Assembly (NCBI RefSeq): GCF_000218485.1
Contig: NZ_AFPB01000089.1
Span: 62,001-126,000, forward strand
DNA from: Aquimarina agarivorans
GTDB taxonomy: Bacteria > Bacteroidota > Bacteroidia > Flavobacteriales > Flavobacteriaceae
Direction: 5' to 3'
Length of the DNA stretch: 64,000 bases
In this document: piece after piece, positions 24,099-33,541 of the stretch
Numbering within the stretch: position 1 is the stretch's first letter
Layout: every line of letters starts with the position of its first letter
Program-made: the position numbers and the translations under genes
The notes under the pieces: generated by a model
Told to the model about the DNA's origin: nothing
The model's database searches: none
What the model saw: the letters and a program-made list of their open reading frames with translations, nothing else

Positions 24099-24674
24099 TT
24101 ACTTTAAGCAGTCCAAATTATTCATAAAAAATAAAGCTGGGAATGCCGTATCATTTATTTGAACATCTTCTATCCTTTTAGTAATGTCAAAAGGAAACTT
24201 TTGATTATTGCCTGTAATCAGGCTTACTTTAGTTATTTTTTGTTTTTTTAAATTTAAATAAGCAGCCTTGTCAATCAAAAATAGTGTTTCCGTTTTTAAG
24301 GTATTGAATGCCTTTTTTGTTGGATGTTTTTTTTGCTCTTGGCATATATCATAACCATTGTAAGATAGCGTAACTTTTGAAGCATCTTTTAATGTAAAAA
24401 CAAGTTTAGCTTTATTGGTAAAACAAACCTTTTGTAACTGTTCAGGAGCTACTTGTGAAAACGTAGTGAGCACCTTATTGACTTCACCATCAGTAAATAA
24501 TGAAAATAAAAGGTAAGACGCTTTGTTTGATTTTTCATTTTCCTGAGTAGCAATCATTGTTTTAGGTGTGGCAATCATTTTTTTTTGCTGAAAATCGATA
24601 ATTTGAAAATTGCATTGTGCTTTTGCCACAAAAGCTATTAGTAATACATATAATGTAACGTAAATTTTATTCAT
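24099..24674 (-). CDS. Secreted protein of unknown function
   Basis: A 191-residue protein with a clear signal peptide (MNKIYVTLYVLLIAFVAKAQ). The mature region begins CNFQIIDFQQKK and has alternating hydrophobic strands (KLVFTLKDASKVTLSYNGYD), suggesting a beta-rich periplasmic protein. It overlaps the end of the upstream methyltransferase gene by 8 bp, so the two are translationally coupled, though their functions seem unrelated. No family was recognised. Confidence 0.75.
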   Translation of the reverse strand: MNKIYVTLYVLLIAFVAKAQCNFQIIDFQQKKMIATPKTMIATQENEKSNKASYLLFSLFTDGEVNKVLTTFSQVAPEQLQKVCFTNKAKLVFTLKDASKVTLSYNGYDICQEQKKHPTKKAFNTLKTETLFLIDKAAYLNLKKQKITKVSLITGNNQKFPFDITKRIEDVQINDTAFPALFFMNNLDCLK

Positions 24675-25857
24675 GGTGTACTAATTTTATACAATCAATT
24701 ACTATTTGTTTATTATGCATATCTGTGGTAAAGAACAAATACCGTTCCGCTCCTTCTTTCAATTTGTACTTTTTTCGTAATTGAGCTACAGTTTCCTTAA
24801 AATTACGCGTTACTACATTTACATTTTCGCCAATAAGGGTTTTCATCGTTTTTTTATTGTAATGATTTACGTTATTCACTTTAAAAACTCTACCAGCAAA
24901 TTCAATTTTTTTGTTTGAGGTATACAAATGTGAATTTGTTGCTAACTTACTAAGTTGATAATGCTCCGATATCCAATTAAATGCCCCTGTTTTCATTAGT
25001 GAAGCATAAGGTTCATATAAAAAAGAGGCTGTTTCTCCGTAAATAACTTGTGATTTTTTTTCTGCGTTAAGCGTTAAATTGACTGTTACTTTTTTGTTTG
25101 ATTTTAAAATATTAGTAGCAATAATTTTGGGCATACCACAAAACCCATTTTCCATAAGCCACAACAACTCCTTAACTTCATTTTTTACAGCTACTACGTG
25201 AATTTCTTTTACAAATTTTAATGACTTCATCCCAACTGCGATGTCCAAAATAGGGGCAGTTTTCACCAATATATGACTCGTTTTTTTAAAAATAGCTTCC
25301 TGAATTTCAGGTACATTTGGCAAACAATCTTCTAAAAAAAAGACTTTTCCTTTTACATCATTTCTTCGAGATGGATCAATATACACCCAATCTAAATCAG
25401 ATTGTGCCAGCACTGTCTGGATACCATCGGCGTGCATTGATTGTACGTTATTGATCCCAAATTGCTTAAAATTATGAGCAGCTAATTGCTGTAATGACTC
25501 ATTCAATTCGCAATGAATTACTGACGTTATTTTTTTAGAAAAATAGTAGCTATCAATTCCAAAACCACCAGTTACATCAACTAAACTGTTCCCAGAAACT
25601 AACTCGCTTTTATAGTTAGCTGTTTTTTCCGATGACGTTTGTTCTAAATTTAGAACTGGAGGATATAAAACAAGTGAATTAGCAAACCAGGAAGGTAATT
25701 TGTGTTTTGCCTTTTGCCTACCCGCTAATTGTTGTGCCAATTCTTTGGATGTAATACCTGAAAAAGGCGACGCTTTTAATGCAAAACTGCTTACTGCCGT
25801 TTGTTCATTTGCTTTTAAATATTCCTGAACCTTTTTATGTAATAAATTTTCATTCAA
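24667..25857 (-). CDS. Class I SAM-dependent methyltransferase with THUMP-like C-terminal domain
   Basis: A 396-residue protein. The SAM-binding site is LVDVTGGFGIDSYYFSKKIT, followed by the acidic strand VIHCELNESL and a putative catalytic motif DWVYIDPSRR. The C-terminal part (about residues 320-396, KTMKTLIGENVNVVTRNFKE) resembles the THUMP-like domain found in a Bacteroidota family of presumed RNA methyltransferases. The frame starts with TTG at 25855-25857; there is no ATG nearby. It overlaps the next gene by 8 bp. RNA is the likely substrate, from family knowledge only. Confidence 0.82.
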   Translation of the reverse strand: MNENLLHKKVQEYLKANEQTAVSSFALKASPFSGITSKELAQQLAGRQKAKHKLPSWFANSLVLYPPVLNLEQTSSEKTANYKSELVSGNSLVDVTGGFGIDSYYFSKKITSVIHCELNESLQQLAAHNFKQFGINNVQSMHADGIQTVLAQSDLDWVYIDPSRRNDVKGKVFFLEDCLPNVPEIQEAIFKKTSHILVKTAPILDIAVGMKSLKFVKEIHVVAVKNEVKELLWLMENGFCGMPKIIATNILKSNKKVTVNLTLNAEKKSQVIYGETASFLYEPYASLMKTGAFNWISEHYQLSKLATNSHLYTSNKKIEFAGRVFKVNNVNHYNKKTMKTLIGENVNVVTRNFKETVAQLRKKYKLKEGAERYLFFTTDMHNKQIVIDCIKLVHHE

Positions 25858-25997
25858 AAGAACTATAAAATGTTTTTGCTTAACGCGAATTAATCTTTGT
25901 AAAAAAGCTCGCCCTATAAAGCAAGCATATCATTGTTGGAATAGAATTCCTTCAAATTACAAATACAGTTAAAAAAGTAAAATTATAAATTACTGTA

Positions 25998-27086
25998 TCA
26001 AATTTCGCTGGTGAGTGATTGTACAATTTTGTATTCCGATAAAAATTCTTTCGAAATCACTTTGACTGCCGTGTAAAATGGCACGGCAGCAATTAGACCT
26101 GGAATTCCGAACAATACTCCCATAATTAAAATAGCTAAAAAAATTTCTAGCGGATGCGAACGAACGCTATTTCCAAAAATAAAAGGTTGATTTACAAAAT
26201 TATCAATCAATTGAATAATAATGTATCCTATTGAAATGTAAATCATTTTAGGAAAAACCACTGTTGAAAAATCCATTTCTAAATTACCTGTTACTGTCAA
26301 TGCCATCATTAATCCAAAACCTATGACGGGTCCTAGGTAAGGTATTAAATTTAAAATTGCAGCAATTAAGGCAAGCGCAATAGCATTATCAATTTTAAAA
26401 ATTAATAATAAAATTGAATACATAATAAAAAGTATAAATACCTGTAAAAGTAAACCAACAAAATACCTTGATAGTAATTCTTTAATTTTACTAAACGCAT
26501 TCATAAATTTTCTTTCATCTTCGTTTTTTGCAAAAACAAGCAAGCTGTTTTCCAATAATTTACTATCCTTTAACGCAAAAAAAGCAATAAAAACCACTGA
26601 AAATAAACCAATCATAAAGCCCCCAAAACCACCTAGCACTGCATTTAATAATTTAGGCACCCATTTAAAACTAAAATATTTGCTGATATCAGTTTGTTGA
26701 AGTGCTTCAACTAAATTAAATTTTTCAATCCGAAAATACGCTGCAGATTCATTAGCTAAACGTGTTAAATCATCGCCTAATTTTTGAATATCAACTTGTC
26801 CAATTATTTGCGTTTGTTCAATAATTATAGGTACAAATAATGTAAAAATGCTTAAAAATGTTAATAAGAAAATGATTAGGCAAATAACTACTGCAAAGCT
26901 ATTTCTCATTTTTAATTTTCTAGTTAAAAATAGCATTAACGGCCTGCCCATTAATGATATGGCTGCTCCTATTAAAATGTAAAGTAATATGGAACTTATT
27001 TTATATAAAAAAAATAATAGAAGTGCTACACCTAAAATGATACTTACTGCGCGTAAAATCCCATTACTTATTGATTTGCTATCCAT
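25998..27086 (-). CDS. AI-2E family transporter (PerM/TqsA-like membrane protein)
   Basis: A 362-residue inner-membrane protein with about seven or eight helices. Recognisable parts are ISLMGRPLMLFLTRKLKMRN near the N-terminus, a periplasmic amphipathic stretch, and the conserved C-terminal block ILNLIPYLGPVIGFGLMMAL followed by NQPFIFGNSVRSHPLEIFLA. Despite the family name, members export varied substrates, including autoinducer-2 and cations, and the role here is unknown. Its first 8 bases overlap the end of the RNA methyltransferase gene upstream, so both belong to one operon that continues from the DUF4159 gene. Confidence 0.9.
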   Translation of the reverse strand: MDSKSISNGILRAVSIILGVALLLFFLYKISSILLYILIGAAISLMGRPLMLFLTRKLKMRNSFAVVICLIIFLLTFLSIFTLFVPIIIEQTQIIGQVDIQKLGDDLTRLANESAAYFRIEKFNLVEALQQTDISKYFSFKWVPKLLNAVLGGFGGFMIGLFSVVFIAFFALKDSKLLENSLLVFAKNEDERKFMNAFSKIKELLSRYFVGLLLQVFILFIMYSILLLIFKIDNAIALALIAAILNLIPYLGPVIGFGLMMALTVTGNLEMDFSTVVFPKMIYISIGYIIIQLIDNFVNQPFIFGNSVRSHPLEIFLAILIMGVLFGIPGLIAAVPFYTAVKVISKEFLSEYKIVQSLTSEI

Positions 27087-27591
27087 AACTATTTAATTGT
27101 TTTGTAATTTCATAAAGTGCTATTGAAGCTGCTTGAACTACATTCATACTTGAGTTTTTGCCATACATTGGTATATGAACGTGTGTGCCACATATTTCTA
27201 AAACCTGAGGAGATATTCCCATTTGTTCATCACCTAAAACTACTACTATTTTAATATTTTTGGGAATTTTTAGGTCATTTAAAGCCAAGCTATTCTTTGT
27301 AATCTCTAAAGCAATGGGCATATATCCTTCCGCTATTATTTTTTTTAATTCCACCACTAAATCAAGATCATCTTCCATTGAAATCCAATTTTGGGTGGCT
27401 CTTGCCGTTCTTTTCAAACGTGCGCTGTTAACATTAACCAGTGTGCCTCCAAAAAGTAATTTTTGGATGCCAAAGCTATCTGCTAATCGAAATAAACCTC
27501 CAATGTTTGCTGGGGAATTTACAGCATCACATGCTAGAATAACAGCATGTTTTTTTTCTGGAAAACTTGTGTTAAAGTGGTTTAACTGCAT
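27079..27591 (-). CDS. TrmH/SpoU family RNA 2'-O-methyltransferase
   Basis: A 170-residue SPOUT methyltransferase consisting only of the knotted catalytic domain. Motif 1 appears as DAVNSPANIGGLFRLADSFG, motif 2 as VVVLGDEQMGISPQVLEICG and motif 3 as HIPMYGKNSSMNVVQAASIA. The enzyme methylates ribose 2'-hydroxyls in tRNA or rRNA with SAM. The target is unknown because no substrate-binding N-terminal domain is present. It overlaps the upstream DUF4159 gene by one base and the downstream AI-2E gene by eight. Confidence 0.92.
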   Translation of the reverse strand: MQLNHFNTSFPEKKHAVILACDAVNSPANIGGLFRLADSFGIQKLLFGGTLVNVNSARLKRTARATQNWISMEDDLDLVVELKKIIAEGYMPIALEITKNSLALNDLKIPKNIKIVVVLGDEQMGISPQVLEICGTHVHIPMYGKNSSMNVVQAASIALYEITKQLNSYG

Positions 27592-28241
27592 TAATTTAAA
27601 AATGCGTAATTAATAATATTAGCCCCCATTTTTAGTGCTTTTTCTCTAACTTCGGGTGGATCATTATGAACTTCAGGACTTTCCCATCCATCTCCCAAAT
27701 CACACTCGTAAGTAAAAAGCAATAGTAACCTACCATTTTTAAAAATACCCATGGCTTGCGGTTGTTTGCCATCATGCTCATGTATTTTAGGCAACCCTTT
27801 CGGGAAGCTATATTTATTTTTAAAAATAGGATGATCCGTTCCAACTGGTACTAACTTAGTATCTGGAAAAAGTTTGGTGATTTCTCTTTTTGCATATTTT
27901 TCCATTCCATAATTATCATCAATGTGCAAAAAACCACCACTTAATAAATAGGTACGTAAATTTTCTACTTCAGAATCATTAAATAAAATATTACCATGTC
28001 CTGTGGCATGAATGTAAGGATAGTCAAATAAATCAGAACTTTCAGGAGTAACTTCTGCAATTTTTGTATCTATAGTTGTTTTTAAATGAGTATTGCAATA
28101 CCCTATTAAATTAGGTAATGCTGTGGGATTACTATACCAATCACCCCCACCGTTGTAATGAAGTACCGCTATTTTTTGAGCATTTGATACCATAGAAAAT
28201 ACAGCAAATACTAAAAAACAGAATTTATAAAAATTATTCAT
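27591..28241 (-). CDS. DUF4159 domain-containing exported protein
   Basis: A 216-residue protein with a signal peptide (MNNFYKFCFLVFAVFSMVSNAQ). The rest is a single DUF4159 domain: KIAVLHYNGGGDWYSNPTAL, then FDYPYIHATGHGNILFNDSE, LLSGGFLHIDDNYGMEKY and a terminal EKALKMGANIINYAFLN. The fold resembles glutamine-amidotransferase-like sandwiches, but no enzymatic role is known to me. It is the first gene of a compact minus-strand operon running through the TrmH-family and AI-2E genes. Confidence 0.88.
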   Translation of the reverse strand: MNNFYKFCFLVFAVFSMVSNAQKIAVLHYNGGGDWYSNPTALPNLIGYCNTHLKTTIDTKIAEVTPESSDLFDYPYIHATGHGNILFNDSEVENLRTYLLSGGFLHIDDNYGMEKYAKREITKLFPDTKLVPVGTDHPIFKNKYSFPKGLPKIHEHDGKQPQAMGIFKNGRLLLLFTYECDLGDGWESPEVHNDPPEVREKALKMGANIINYAFLN

Positions 28242-28273
28242 TTTACTGTTTATAACTTAATAACACAAAATAC

Positions 28274-28307
28274 AAAATCCCTAGTTAACAACACAACCAA
28301 GGATTTT
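28274..28307 (-). terminator. Weak terminator after the acyltransferase gene
   Basis: AAAATCC-x-T-x-GTT pairs with AAC-x-A-x-GGATTTT around a short loop, with a T-rich tail on the minus strand. It separates the acyltransferase gene from the DUF4159 operon. Confidence 0.4.
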
Positions 28308-28340
28308 CTATTTATATAAAAAATTGATAGTTCCAAAAGA

Positions 28341-29144
28341 CTAATAATCCCACTCTCGTTGTTTGTTCAAAGCCTCTTCAGCTTCAATTTCTTCTTGCGG
28401 AATTACTTTTAAAAACGATGGATGTTGCTCAATAGCAAATTCTAGCTGTTCAACAATTTTATCAATACTATCATTTTCATAATCAATTTCCAAGGGCTCT
28501 TTTATAATAAAAGACTGCAAAATACCTCTCTTTTTTATTCGTAACCCTTTTTTATCGAAAGAACGCCTAAAACCATCAATCACAATAGGTACTACAATTG
28601 GCTTATGATGTTTAATAATATGTGCCGTTCCTTTTCGAATTGGTTTAAATGGTTTTGTAGTTCCTTGCGGGAAGGTAATAACCCAACCATCATTAAGTGC
28701 ACGAGTAATATTTGTAATATCACTCATTTTTACTTGTCTATTAATTTCTTTTCCTGCTGAACGCCAAGTTCGCTCAACGGTTATAGCTCCTGCGTAAGCA
28801 AAAATACGAGCCAAAGGCCCAGAACGCATCGTTTCTTTTGCTGCCACATAATAAAAATTCATTTTAGGTTGCCATAGGTATCCCACATTTTTTATGGAAT
28901 CTACACGTCCGCTCAAACTGGCGTTAAAAACGTGAAACATAGCAACTACATCAGCAAAGTATGTTTGATGATTGGAAACAAATAATACATTATTATCTGG
29001 TAATTTAGTAATTACCTCACTCCCTTCAATAACTAGTTCATTAAAGCCCCTGTAACGACGATGAGTTAGCGCTCCTAATATACGTATGAGCCACTTTTTA
29101 ACTAATAAATACTGTCCAAATGGATTTTTTTTCAATAATCCCAT
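28341..29144 (-). CDS. Lysophospholipid acyltransferase (PlsC-like 1-acyl-glycerol-3-phosphate acyltransferase)
   Basis: A 267-residue membrane-associated acyltransferase. Motif I reads FVSNHQTYFADVVAMF; note the HxxxxxD spacing where most PlsC enzymes have HxxxxD. Motif III reads VITFPQGTTKPFKPIRKGTA, matching FPEGTR with Gln for Glu. IVVPIVIDGFRRSF corresponds to motif IV. The family transfers a fatty acyl chain to the sn-2 position of lysophosphatidate, but these changes suggest a Bacteroidota subfamily with possibly another acceptor. It is 39 bp after the Nudix gene on the same strand, so the two may be co-transcribed. Confidence 0.85.
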   Translation of the reverse strand: MGLLKKNPFGQYLLVKKWLIRILGALTHRRYRGFNELVIEGSEVITKLPDNNVLFVSNHQTYFADVVAMFHVFNASLSGRVDSIKNVGYLWQPKMNFYYVAAKETMRSGPLARIFAYAGAITVERTWRSAGKEINRQVKMSDITNITRALNDGWVITFPQGTTKPFKPIRKGTAHIIKHHKPIVVPIVIDGFRRSFDKKGLRIKKRGILQSFIIKEPLEIDYENDSIDKIVEQLEFAIEQHPSFLKVIPQEEIEAEEALNKQREWDY

Positions 29145-29183
29145 TATATAGTTTGTGTTAAATCTATAGACAAATATACCAAT

Positions 29184-29750
29184 TTAAACGTCGAAACTAT
29201 CTATTAATAATTGTTTAAGTTCATTTAAAATCATGGCTGTAGCACCCCATATAATTTGCTGCTTAAATTCAAAAGCAGGCACCTCCAAAAATTTCTTTTT
29301 TGCTACTTCAATAACCACATCATCAATCTTTTTATGCTCAATTAAATAAGACAATGGCATTTCGATTAACTCTGCAACCTCCGTTTCCTGTAAAGTAAAT
29401 TGTAGTACCGCTGTGGATGTGGCCAAAAAAGGATACACCCTAAAATCAGAAGTTGGAACATACAGACTGGTGAGTGGTTTTATTAGTGTAATATCACTAT
29501 TACGTATTCCAATTTCTTCTTCAACTTCTCGCAAAGCAGTTTCCCATAAGTTATAGTCACTCTTTTCGCGCTTACCACCAGGCAAGGCTACCTGCCCTGA
29601 ATGAGCTCCATCATAAGTGGTTCTTAAAATTAAGACTAAATAAGTAACTCCCTTTTTGGGATACAATAATGCCATGACCCCAGCCTCTCGGGTTTTTAAA
29701 GTAGTATAGTTTTTAGAAAATTCAACACGCTCCTTTGGTGATAATTGCAT
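29184..29750 (-). CDS. Nudix hydrolase, CoA pyrophosphatase type
   Basis: A 188-residue Nudix enzyme. The box is GGKREKSDYNLWETALREVE followed by EEIG. The sequence just before it, LILRTTYDGAHSGQVALPGG, matches the extra motif of coenzyme A pyrophosphatases, which split CoA and its derivatives into 4'-phosphopantetheine compounds and 3',5'-ADP. It lies immediately upstream of an acyltransferase gene, a plausible link through acyl-CoA metabolism, but this is inferred. Confidence 0.88.
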   Translation of the reverse strand: MQLSPKERVEFSKNYTTLKTREAGVMALLYPKKGVTYLVLILRTTYDGAHSGQVALPGGKREKSDYNLWETALREVEEEIGIRNSDITLIKPLTSLYVPTSDFRVYPFLATSTAVLQFTLQETEVAELIEMPLSYLIEHKKIDDVVIEVAKKKFLEVPAFEFKQQIIWGATAMILNELKQLLIDSFDV

Positions 29751-29823
29751 TTGCGCTGCACTGCCTGGGAGTTTATTTTTTTTATTTTTGGAATACTTTT
29801 AAGCAACCTTTCAAATTTCATTT

Positions 29824-30513
29824 ATGCGGCTATTTTTATTGCTATTGATAACTTTAACTGGTCTAACTACTGCCTGTCAAGATACTAAATCAACCCTACA
29901 AAATGAACCTTTAAAAATAAAGCAGAAAAAAAAAGCGGCAACTCCATTAAAACCAAAATACACAAAACGAATTACTAATAAAAATGTTGTGGAAATGCTT
30001 ACCGCTTATGGTGAAAACAATAAAGAACGTTTTGTGAAATTAACTACCGATTTTGGAGAAATTGAAATTGAGCTTTATAACCAAACCCCTTTACACCGAG
30101 CTAATTTTATACAATTGGTAAAACGTAAATTTTTAGATGAGACTTGCTTTTACCGAGTTGCTAAAGGTTTTGTCATTCAGGGTGGTAACAGCGACAGAAT
30201 GGAAATGGCAAAAATTAAAAGAAAAATCGGGCAATTTACCATACCTCAAGAAATAAAAAAAAATTTAAAACATCATTACGGTAGTGTGGCAATGGCCAGA
30301 GTATATAAAAATAATCCAAACAAAAGATCCAGCCCATTTGAGTTTTATATTGATGTTGATCCTAAAGGTTCGCATCATTTGGATGGAGAACACACTGTTA
30401 TTGGACACGTTATTAAGGGAATGGAGGTAGCAAAACAAATTAACTTGGTTGAAGTTGATTTCAGCGAATGGCCAAAAAAAGATGTTTACATGAAGGCAAC
30501 AATCATTAAATAA
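29824..30513 (+). CDS. Cyclophilin-type peptidyl-prolyl isomerase lipoprotein
   Basis: A 229-residue protein with a lipoprotein signal (LLLLITLTGLTTAC), a Lys-rich spacer and a cyclophilin domain from about residue 70. Family elements are VKLTTDFGEIEIELYNQTPL, FLDETCFYRVAKGFVIQGGN (catalytic Arg in FYRV, then FVIQGGN), GSVAMARVYKNNPNKRSSPF (the usual SQFF is replaced by SPFEFYI) and HTVIGHVIKGMEVAKQINLV. It should catalyse prolyl isomerisation of envelope proteins, anchored to the inner or outer membrane. It stands alone and is divergent from the Nudix gene. Confidence 0.9.
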   Translation: MRLFLLLLITLTGLTTACQDTKSTLQNEPLKIKQKKKAATPLKPKYTKRITNKNVVEMLTAYGENNKERFVKLTTDFGEIEIELYNQTPLHRANFIQLVKRKFLDETCFYRVAKGFVIQGGNSDRMEMAKIKRKIGQFTIPQEIKKNLKHHYGSVAMARVYKNNPNKRSSPFEFYIDVDPKGSHHLDGEHTVIGHVIKGMEVAKQINLVEVDFSEWPKKDVYMKATIIK

Positions 30514-30719
30514 TTTTTTTAACATTAATACTGTAGGAAAACCTCATACTTAAACCTTTTAAAAATCTAATTTACAGTGTTTTGCAAATAATTCCTACAA
30601 TAAAGAAACATATTATCGAGTATAAAATAGTAGATAACGATTTTGATTCCTACATAATATTTTTTTATAAAAAGTCACAGTAATTTTACATTGTATTAAC
30701 TGTTGCACTTAAACTCATT

Positions 30720-31181
30720 ATGAATAAAACTTTTATAGTAGTACTCGCTTTGTTCTTACATTTTACATCTGTAAATGCACAACGTTTTAAAGAGGTTTTG
30801 AAATGGCAAGTAGAAACTATTTCTGGCGGATTGGTTTTTGGTATTTCTGAAAATAAAGAAAAGGCTAATCAATTATTAAATGACTTTCAAAACCGAAATT
30901 TAGAAACCAAATATGATATTTCTGGCGAAAAACGCATATTTACGTATGCAACATTACCTATTGAAAATAAACACGACAATCCGATTGAACTTTTTAAAGA
31001 TATTACCAAAAAAGGCTATAAAGTAATTTCAGCAGAAGATATAAAAGCATTATCAATTATTGAAAAGAAAAATTTTAAAGCTGGAGTTGATTACTATATA
31101 AACGCACGGAACGCCGATAAAGACTACACAATTGCACGTTTTAATGATTTACAACTCAATTACTCAAAATATTTTAAGTGA
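30720..31181 (+). CDS. Small secreted protein of unknown function
   Basis: A 153-residue protein with a signal peptide ending at SVNAQ (about residue 20). The mature part is Lys- and Asn-rich, with FKEVLKWQVETISGGLVFGI near its start and a mixed alpha/beta pattern. No domain was recognised. It is followed by a hairpin and by the repeat-containing spacer. It has an ATG start and coding-like composition. Confidence 0.7.
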   Translation: MNKTFIVVLALFLHFTSVNAQRFKEVLKWQVETISGGLVFGISENKEKANQLLNDFQNRNLETKYDISGEKRIFTYATLPIENKHDNPIELFKDITKKGYKVISAEDIKALSIIEKKNFKAGVDYYINARNADKDYTIARFNDLQLNYSKYFK

Positions 31182-31182
31182 T

Positions 31183-31217
31183 TATCTAAAATCCGAAAGG
31201 AATTTTATATGTTTTAG
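31183..31217 (+). terminator. Possible terminator after the small secreted gene
   Basis: TCTAAAA ... TTTTAGA encloses AAAATCC-GAAA-GGAATTTT. It begins directly after the stop at 31181. AT-rich and imperfect. Confidence 0.4.
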
Positions 31218-31544
31218 ATTATCCTTTAGTTAAGTTTTTAATTAAAATTCATCTGCTGCTATAAATTGTAGATTTTTTTTAATATACAAATTTCCTTAAA
31301 ACTCTCTGGCTATTGTATGTAAGCCTGTTTTTAAATAATTTTTTCCAACTAAGAAAAATTTAACCAATTACCAATTTTTGATTACTAGTTTTAAATGATA
31401 CTATACGTTAGCTTCCATTTTGAATTACTTTTGCAACAATAGTAACCAACCAAAATAAAAATTTCTTAAGCCTTGATTTAGATTCAATTCCCAAAATAAG
31501 TTCACTAAAAATTTTTACTATCCACTTATAGATTAAGGTGGAGC

Positions 31545-31703
31545 AATACCATTTCCTGTTTGAATTTACCTTAAAGAAAAATGGTGGGATTAGGAATAAT
31601 TATACAAATCAAAAAAAAGCATAGTAAGTATTATGGTTTTTTTATGTTGACGTAGAATTTCTAAAGGCGCATTTTGATTCGGTAAATCCATATGGATAAT
31701 GGT
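31545..31703 (-). repeat. MITE-like dispersed repeat, copy B
   Basis: Reverse-strand copy of the element at 22461-22619, in the spacer between the small secreted gene and rny. Its two ends are 25-bp imperfect inverted repeats: ATACCATT at the outer end and ATTTACC at the inner end are shared by both arms. There is no coding sequence inside and no clear target-site duplication. The rest of the 31.2-31.8 kb spacer shows nothing I can assign apart from the flanking hairpins. Confidence 0.75.
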
Positions 31704-31709
31704 ATAATT

Positions 31710-31739
31710 AAAAAAACCACCTGCAAAATGCAAATGGTT
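31710..31739 (-). terminator. Intrinsic terminator of rny
   Basis: On the minus strand AACCATTTGC and GCAGGTGGTT pair (two G-U pairs) around ATTTT, followed by seven T. It lies 40 bp after the rny stop codon. Confidence 0.8.
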
Positions 31740-31778
31740 CTTTGAAATATTTTTAGACTAAAAAAATATTAGCTATGC

Positions 31779-33341
31779 TTATTTAGCGATATTTACAGCT
31801 CTAGTTTCTCTTATTACAGTAATTTTCACTTGTCCTGGATAAGTCATGTCTGTTTGGATTTTCTGAGAAATTTCAAACGATAAAGCTGCTGCTTTTTCAT
31901 CACTTACTTTTTCGCTTTCAACTATAACTCGTAATTCCCTACCTGCTTGTATGGCATAAGCTTTTTTAACTCCCTGAAAACCAAAAGCAATTGCTTCCAA
32001 GTCTTTTAAACGTTGAATATATGAGTCCAATACTTGTCTTCGGGCACCTGGCCTTGCGCCGCTTATGGCATCACAAACTTGAATAATCGGAGAGAGTAAG
32101 GATGTCATTTCAATTTCGTCATGGTGTGCTCCAATTGCATTACAAACCTCCGCTTTTTCTCCGTATTTTTCTGCCCACTGCATTCCCAAAATAGCATGAG
32201 GTATTTCTGTTTCAGTTTCAGGCACTTTTCCAATATCATGTAACAAGCCTGCTCGTTTTGCTAACTTAGGGTTTAAGCCTAGTTCTGAAGCCATTACACC
32301 GCATAACTTAGCCACTTCTCTGGAATGTTGTAACAAATTTTGTCCGTAAGATGAACGGTATTTCATGCGCCCAACGGTTTTTATTAATTCTGGGTGTAAT
32401 CCATGGATTCCTAAATCAATAACAGTACGCTTACCCACTTCAGCTATTTCTTCGTCTATTTGCTTGCGCGTTTTACGCACTACTTCCTCAATACGAGCTG
32501 GGTGAATACGTCCGTCGGTCACCAATTTATGTAAGGACAAACGAGCTACTTCTCGCCTAACTGAATCAAAACATGACAAAATAATAGCTTCAGGCGTATC
32601 ATCAACAATAATTTCAACACCTGTTGCCGCCTCTATAGCTCTAATGTTCCTACCTTCTCTACCAATAATCCTACCTTTTACATCATCATTTTCGATGTTG
32701 AAAACAGAAACACAATTTTCAACTGCTTCCTCTGTTCCAATACGCTGAATGGTATTAATTACCACTTTTTTAGCCTCTTGCTGTGCAATAAGTTTTGCTT
32801 CTTCAATAGTGTCTTGGATAAAAGACATAGCATCCGTTTTGGCTTTATCTTTTAAAGATTCCACCAATTGTTCTTTTGCTTCATCAGCTGAAAGGTTTGA
32901 AATTGTTTCCAATTCCTTTACTTTCTTGTCAAGAACATTGGCCAGTTTTTCCTCCTTTGCAGTAAGTTTTTCTTTGAGTAGGTTATTATCTTTTAGTTTA
33001 GACTCTAATGATTGGTTTAGTTTTTTATTTTTTGAAAGTTCACTTGTAACTTGTGATTCTTTATCTCGAGTACGCTTTTCAGCCTCTGCCATTTTTTTGT
33101 CTCTCGATAAAATTACTTTTTCATGTTCAGCTTTTAGCTCAATAAATTTTTCTTTTGCTTGTAGAATCTTATCCTTTTTAAGGGATTCCGCTTCTATCCT
33201 AGCTTCTTTAAGCATAGATTTAGCTGTTTTTTCAGCTTCAGTAATCTTTCCTGCTCCTTTCTTTTTTTCTAGAATTTTTGAAATCACAAATCCTAGTACA
33301 ACGCCTACAACCAGTGCAGGTACGAGTATAATTAAATCCAT
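31779..33341 (-). CDS. rny: Ribonuclease Y
   Basis: A full-length 520-residue RNase Y. The N-terminal helix ([20 protein letters not shown]) anchors it to the inner membrane, then a long Lys/Glu coiled coil runs to about residue 190, then a KH RNA-binding domain ([20 protein letters not shown]) and an HD phosphohydrolase domain with [13 protein letters not shown]. The enzyme starts mRNA decay by endonucleolytic cleavage. A 6S-like RNA lies between it and zapA upstream. Confidence 0.97.
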   Translation of the reverse strand: MDLIILVPALVVGVVLGFVISKILEKKKGAGKITEAEKTAKSMLKEARIEAESLKKDKILQAKEKFIELKAEHEKVILSRDKKMAEAEKRTRDKESQVTSELSKNKKLNQSLESKLKDNNLLKEKLTAKEEKLANVLDKKVKELETISNLSADEAKEQLVESLKDKAKTDAMSFIQDTIEEAKLIAQQEAKKVVINTIQRIGTEEAVENCVSVFNIENDDVKGRIIGREGRNIRAIEAATGVEIIVDDTPEAIILSCFDSVRREVARLSLHKLVTDGRIHPARIEEVVRKTRKQIDEEIAEVGKRTVIDLGIHGLHPELIKTVGRMKYRSSYGQNLLQHSREVAKLCGVMASELGLNPKLAKRAGLLHDIGKVPETETEIPHAILGMQWAEKYGEKAEVCNAIGAHHDEIEMTSLLSPIIQVCDAISGARPGARRQVLDSYIQRLKDLEAIAFGFQGVKKAYAIQAGRELRVIVESEKVSDEKAAALSFEISQKIQTDMTYPGQVKITVIRETRAVNIAK

Positions 33342-33362
33342 AGTTTAGTTAAATGTATATAT

Positions 33363-33535
33363 AAAAAAAGCCTGCATTAGTTTGGTTTTGTATAAACTCT
33401 GTAAAAACAGGTTTAGGGCTAACTGGTTGCTCGACAATCCATTCAAGATGGCACGCTCTTACAACACAAAACTCACCCTTTTCAAATAAATTCTTGTTGA
33501 GTTTATCAAAAAAGTACTAATACAGGCAGTAACTT
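33363..33535 (-). ncRNA. ssrS: 6S RNA, Flavobacteriia type (6S-Flavo-like)
   Basis: On the minus strand, the spacer between zapA and rny starts with GCCTGTATTAGTA and ends with CTAATGCAGGC plus seven T, so the ends close into a stem and the 3' end is an intrinsic terminator. About 170 nt lie between, with internal pairs such as AAACTCA / TGAGTTT that could form the arms flanking an open bubble, as in 6S RNA. I know of a 6S-Flavo class in this group and recall it beside zapA; the exact limits are approximate. 6S RNA binds the housekeeping RNA polymerase holoenzyme. Confidence 0.75.
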
Positions 33536-33541
33536 TAATTT

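Noticed and set aside
32749-33348. 199-codon Ser/Phe-rich frame on the plus strand inside rny
   Set aside because: Shadow of the Lys/Glu coiled-coil region of RNase Y; such AGA/GAA-rich DNA gives open antisense frames.
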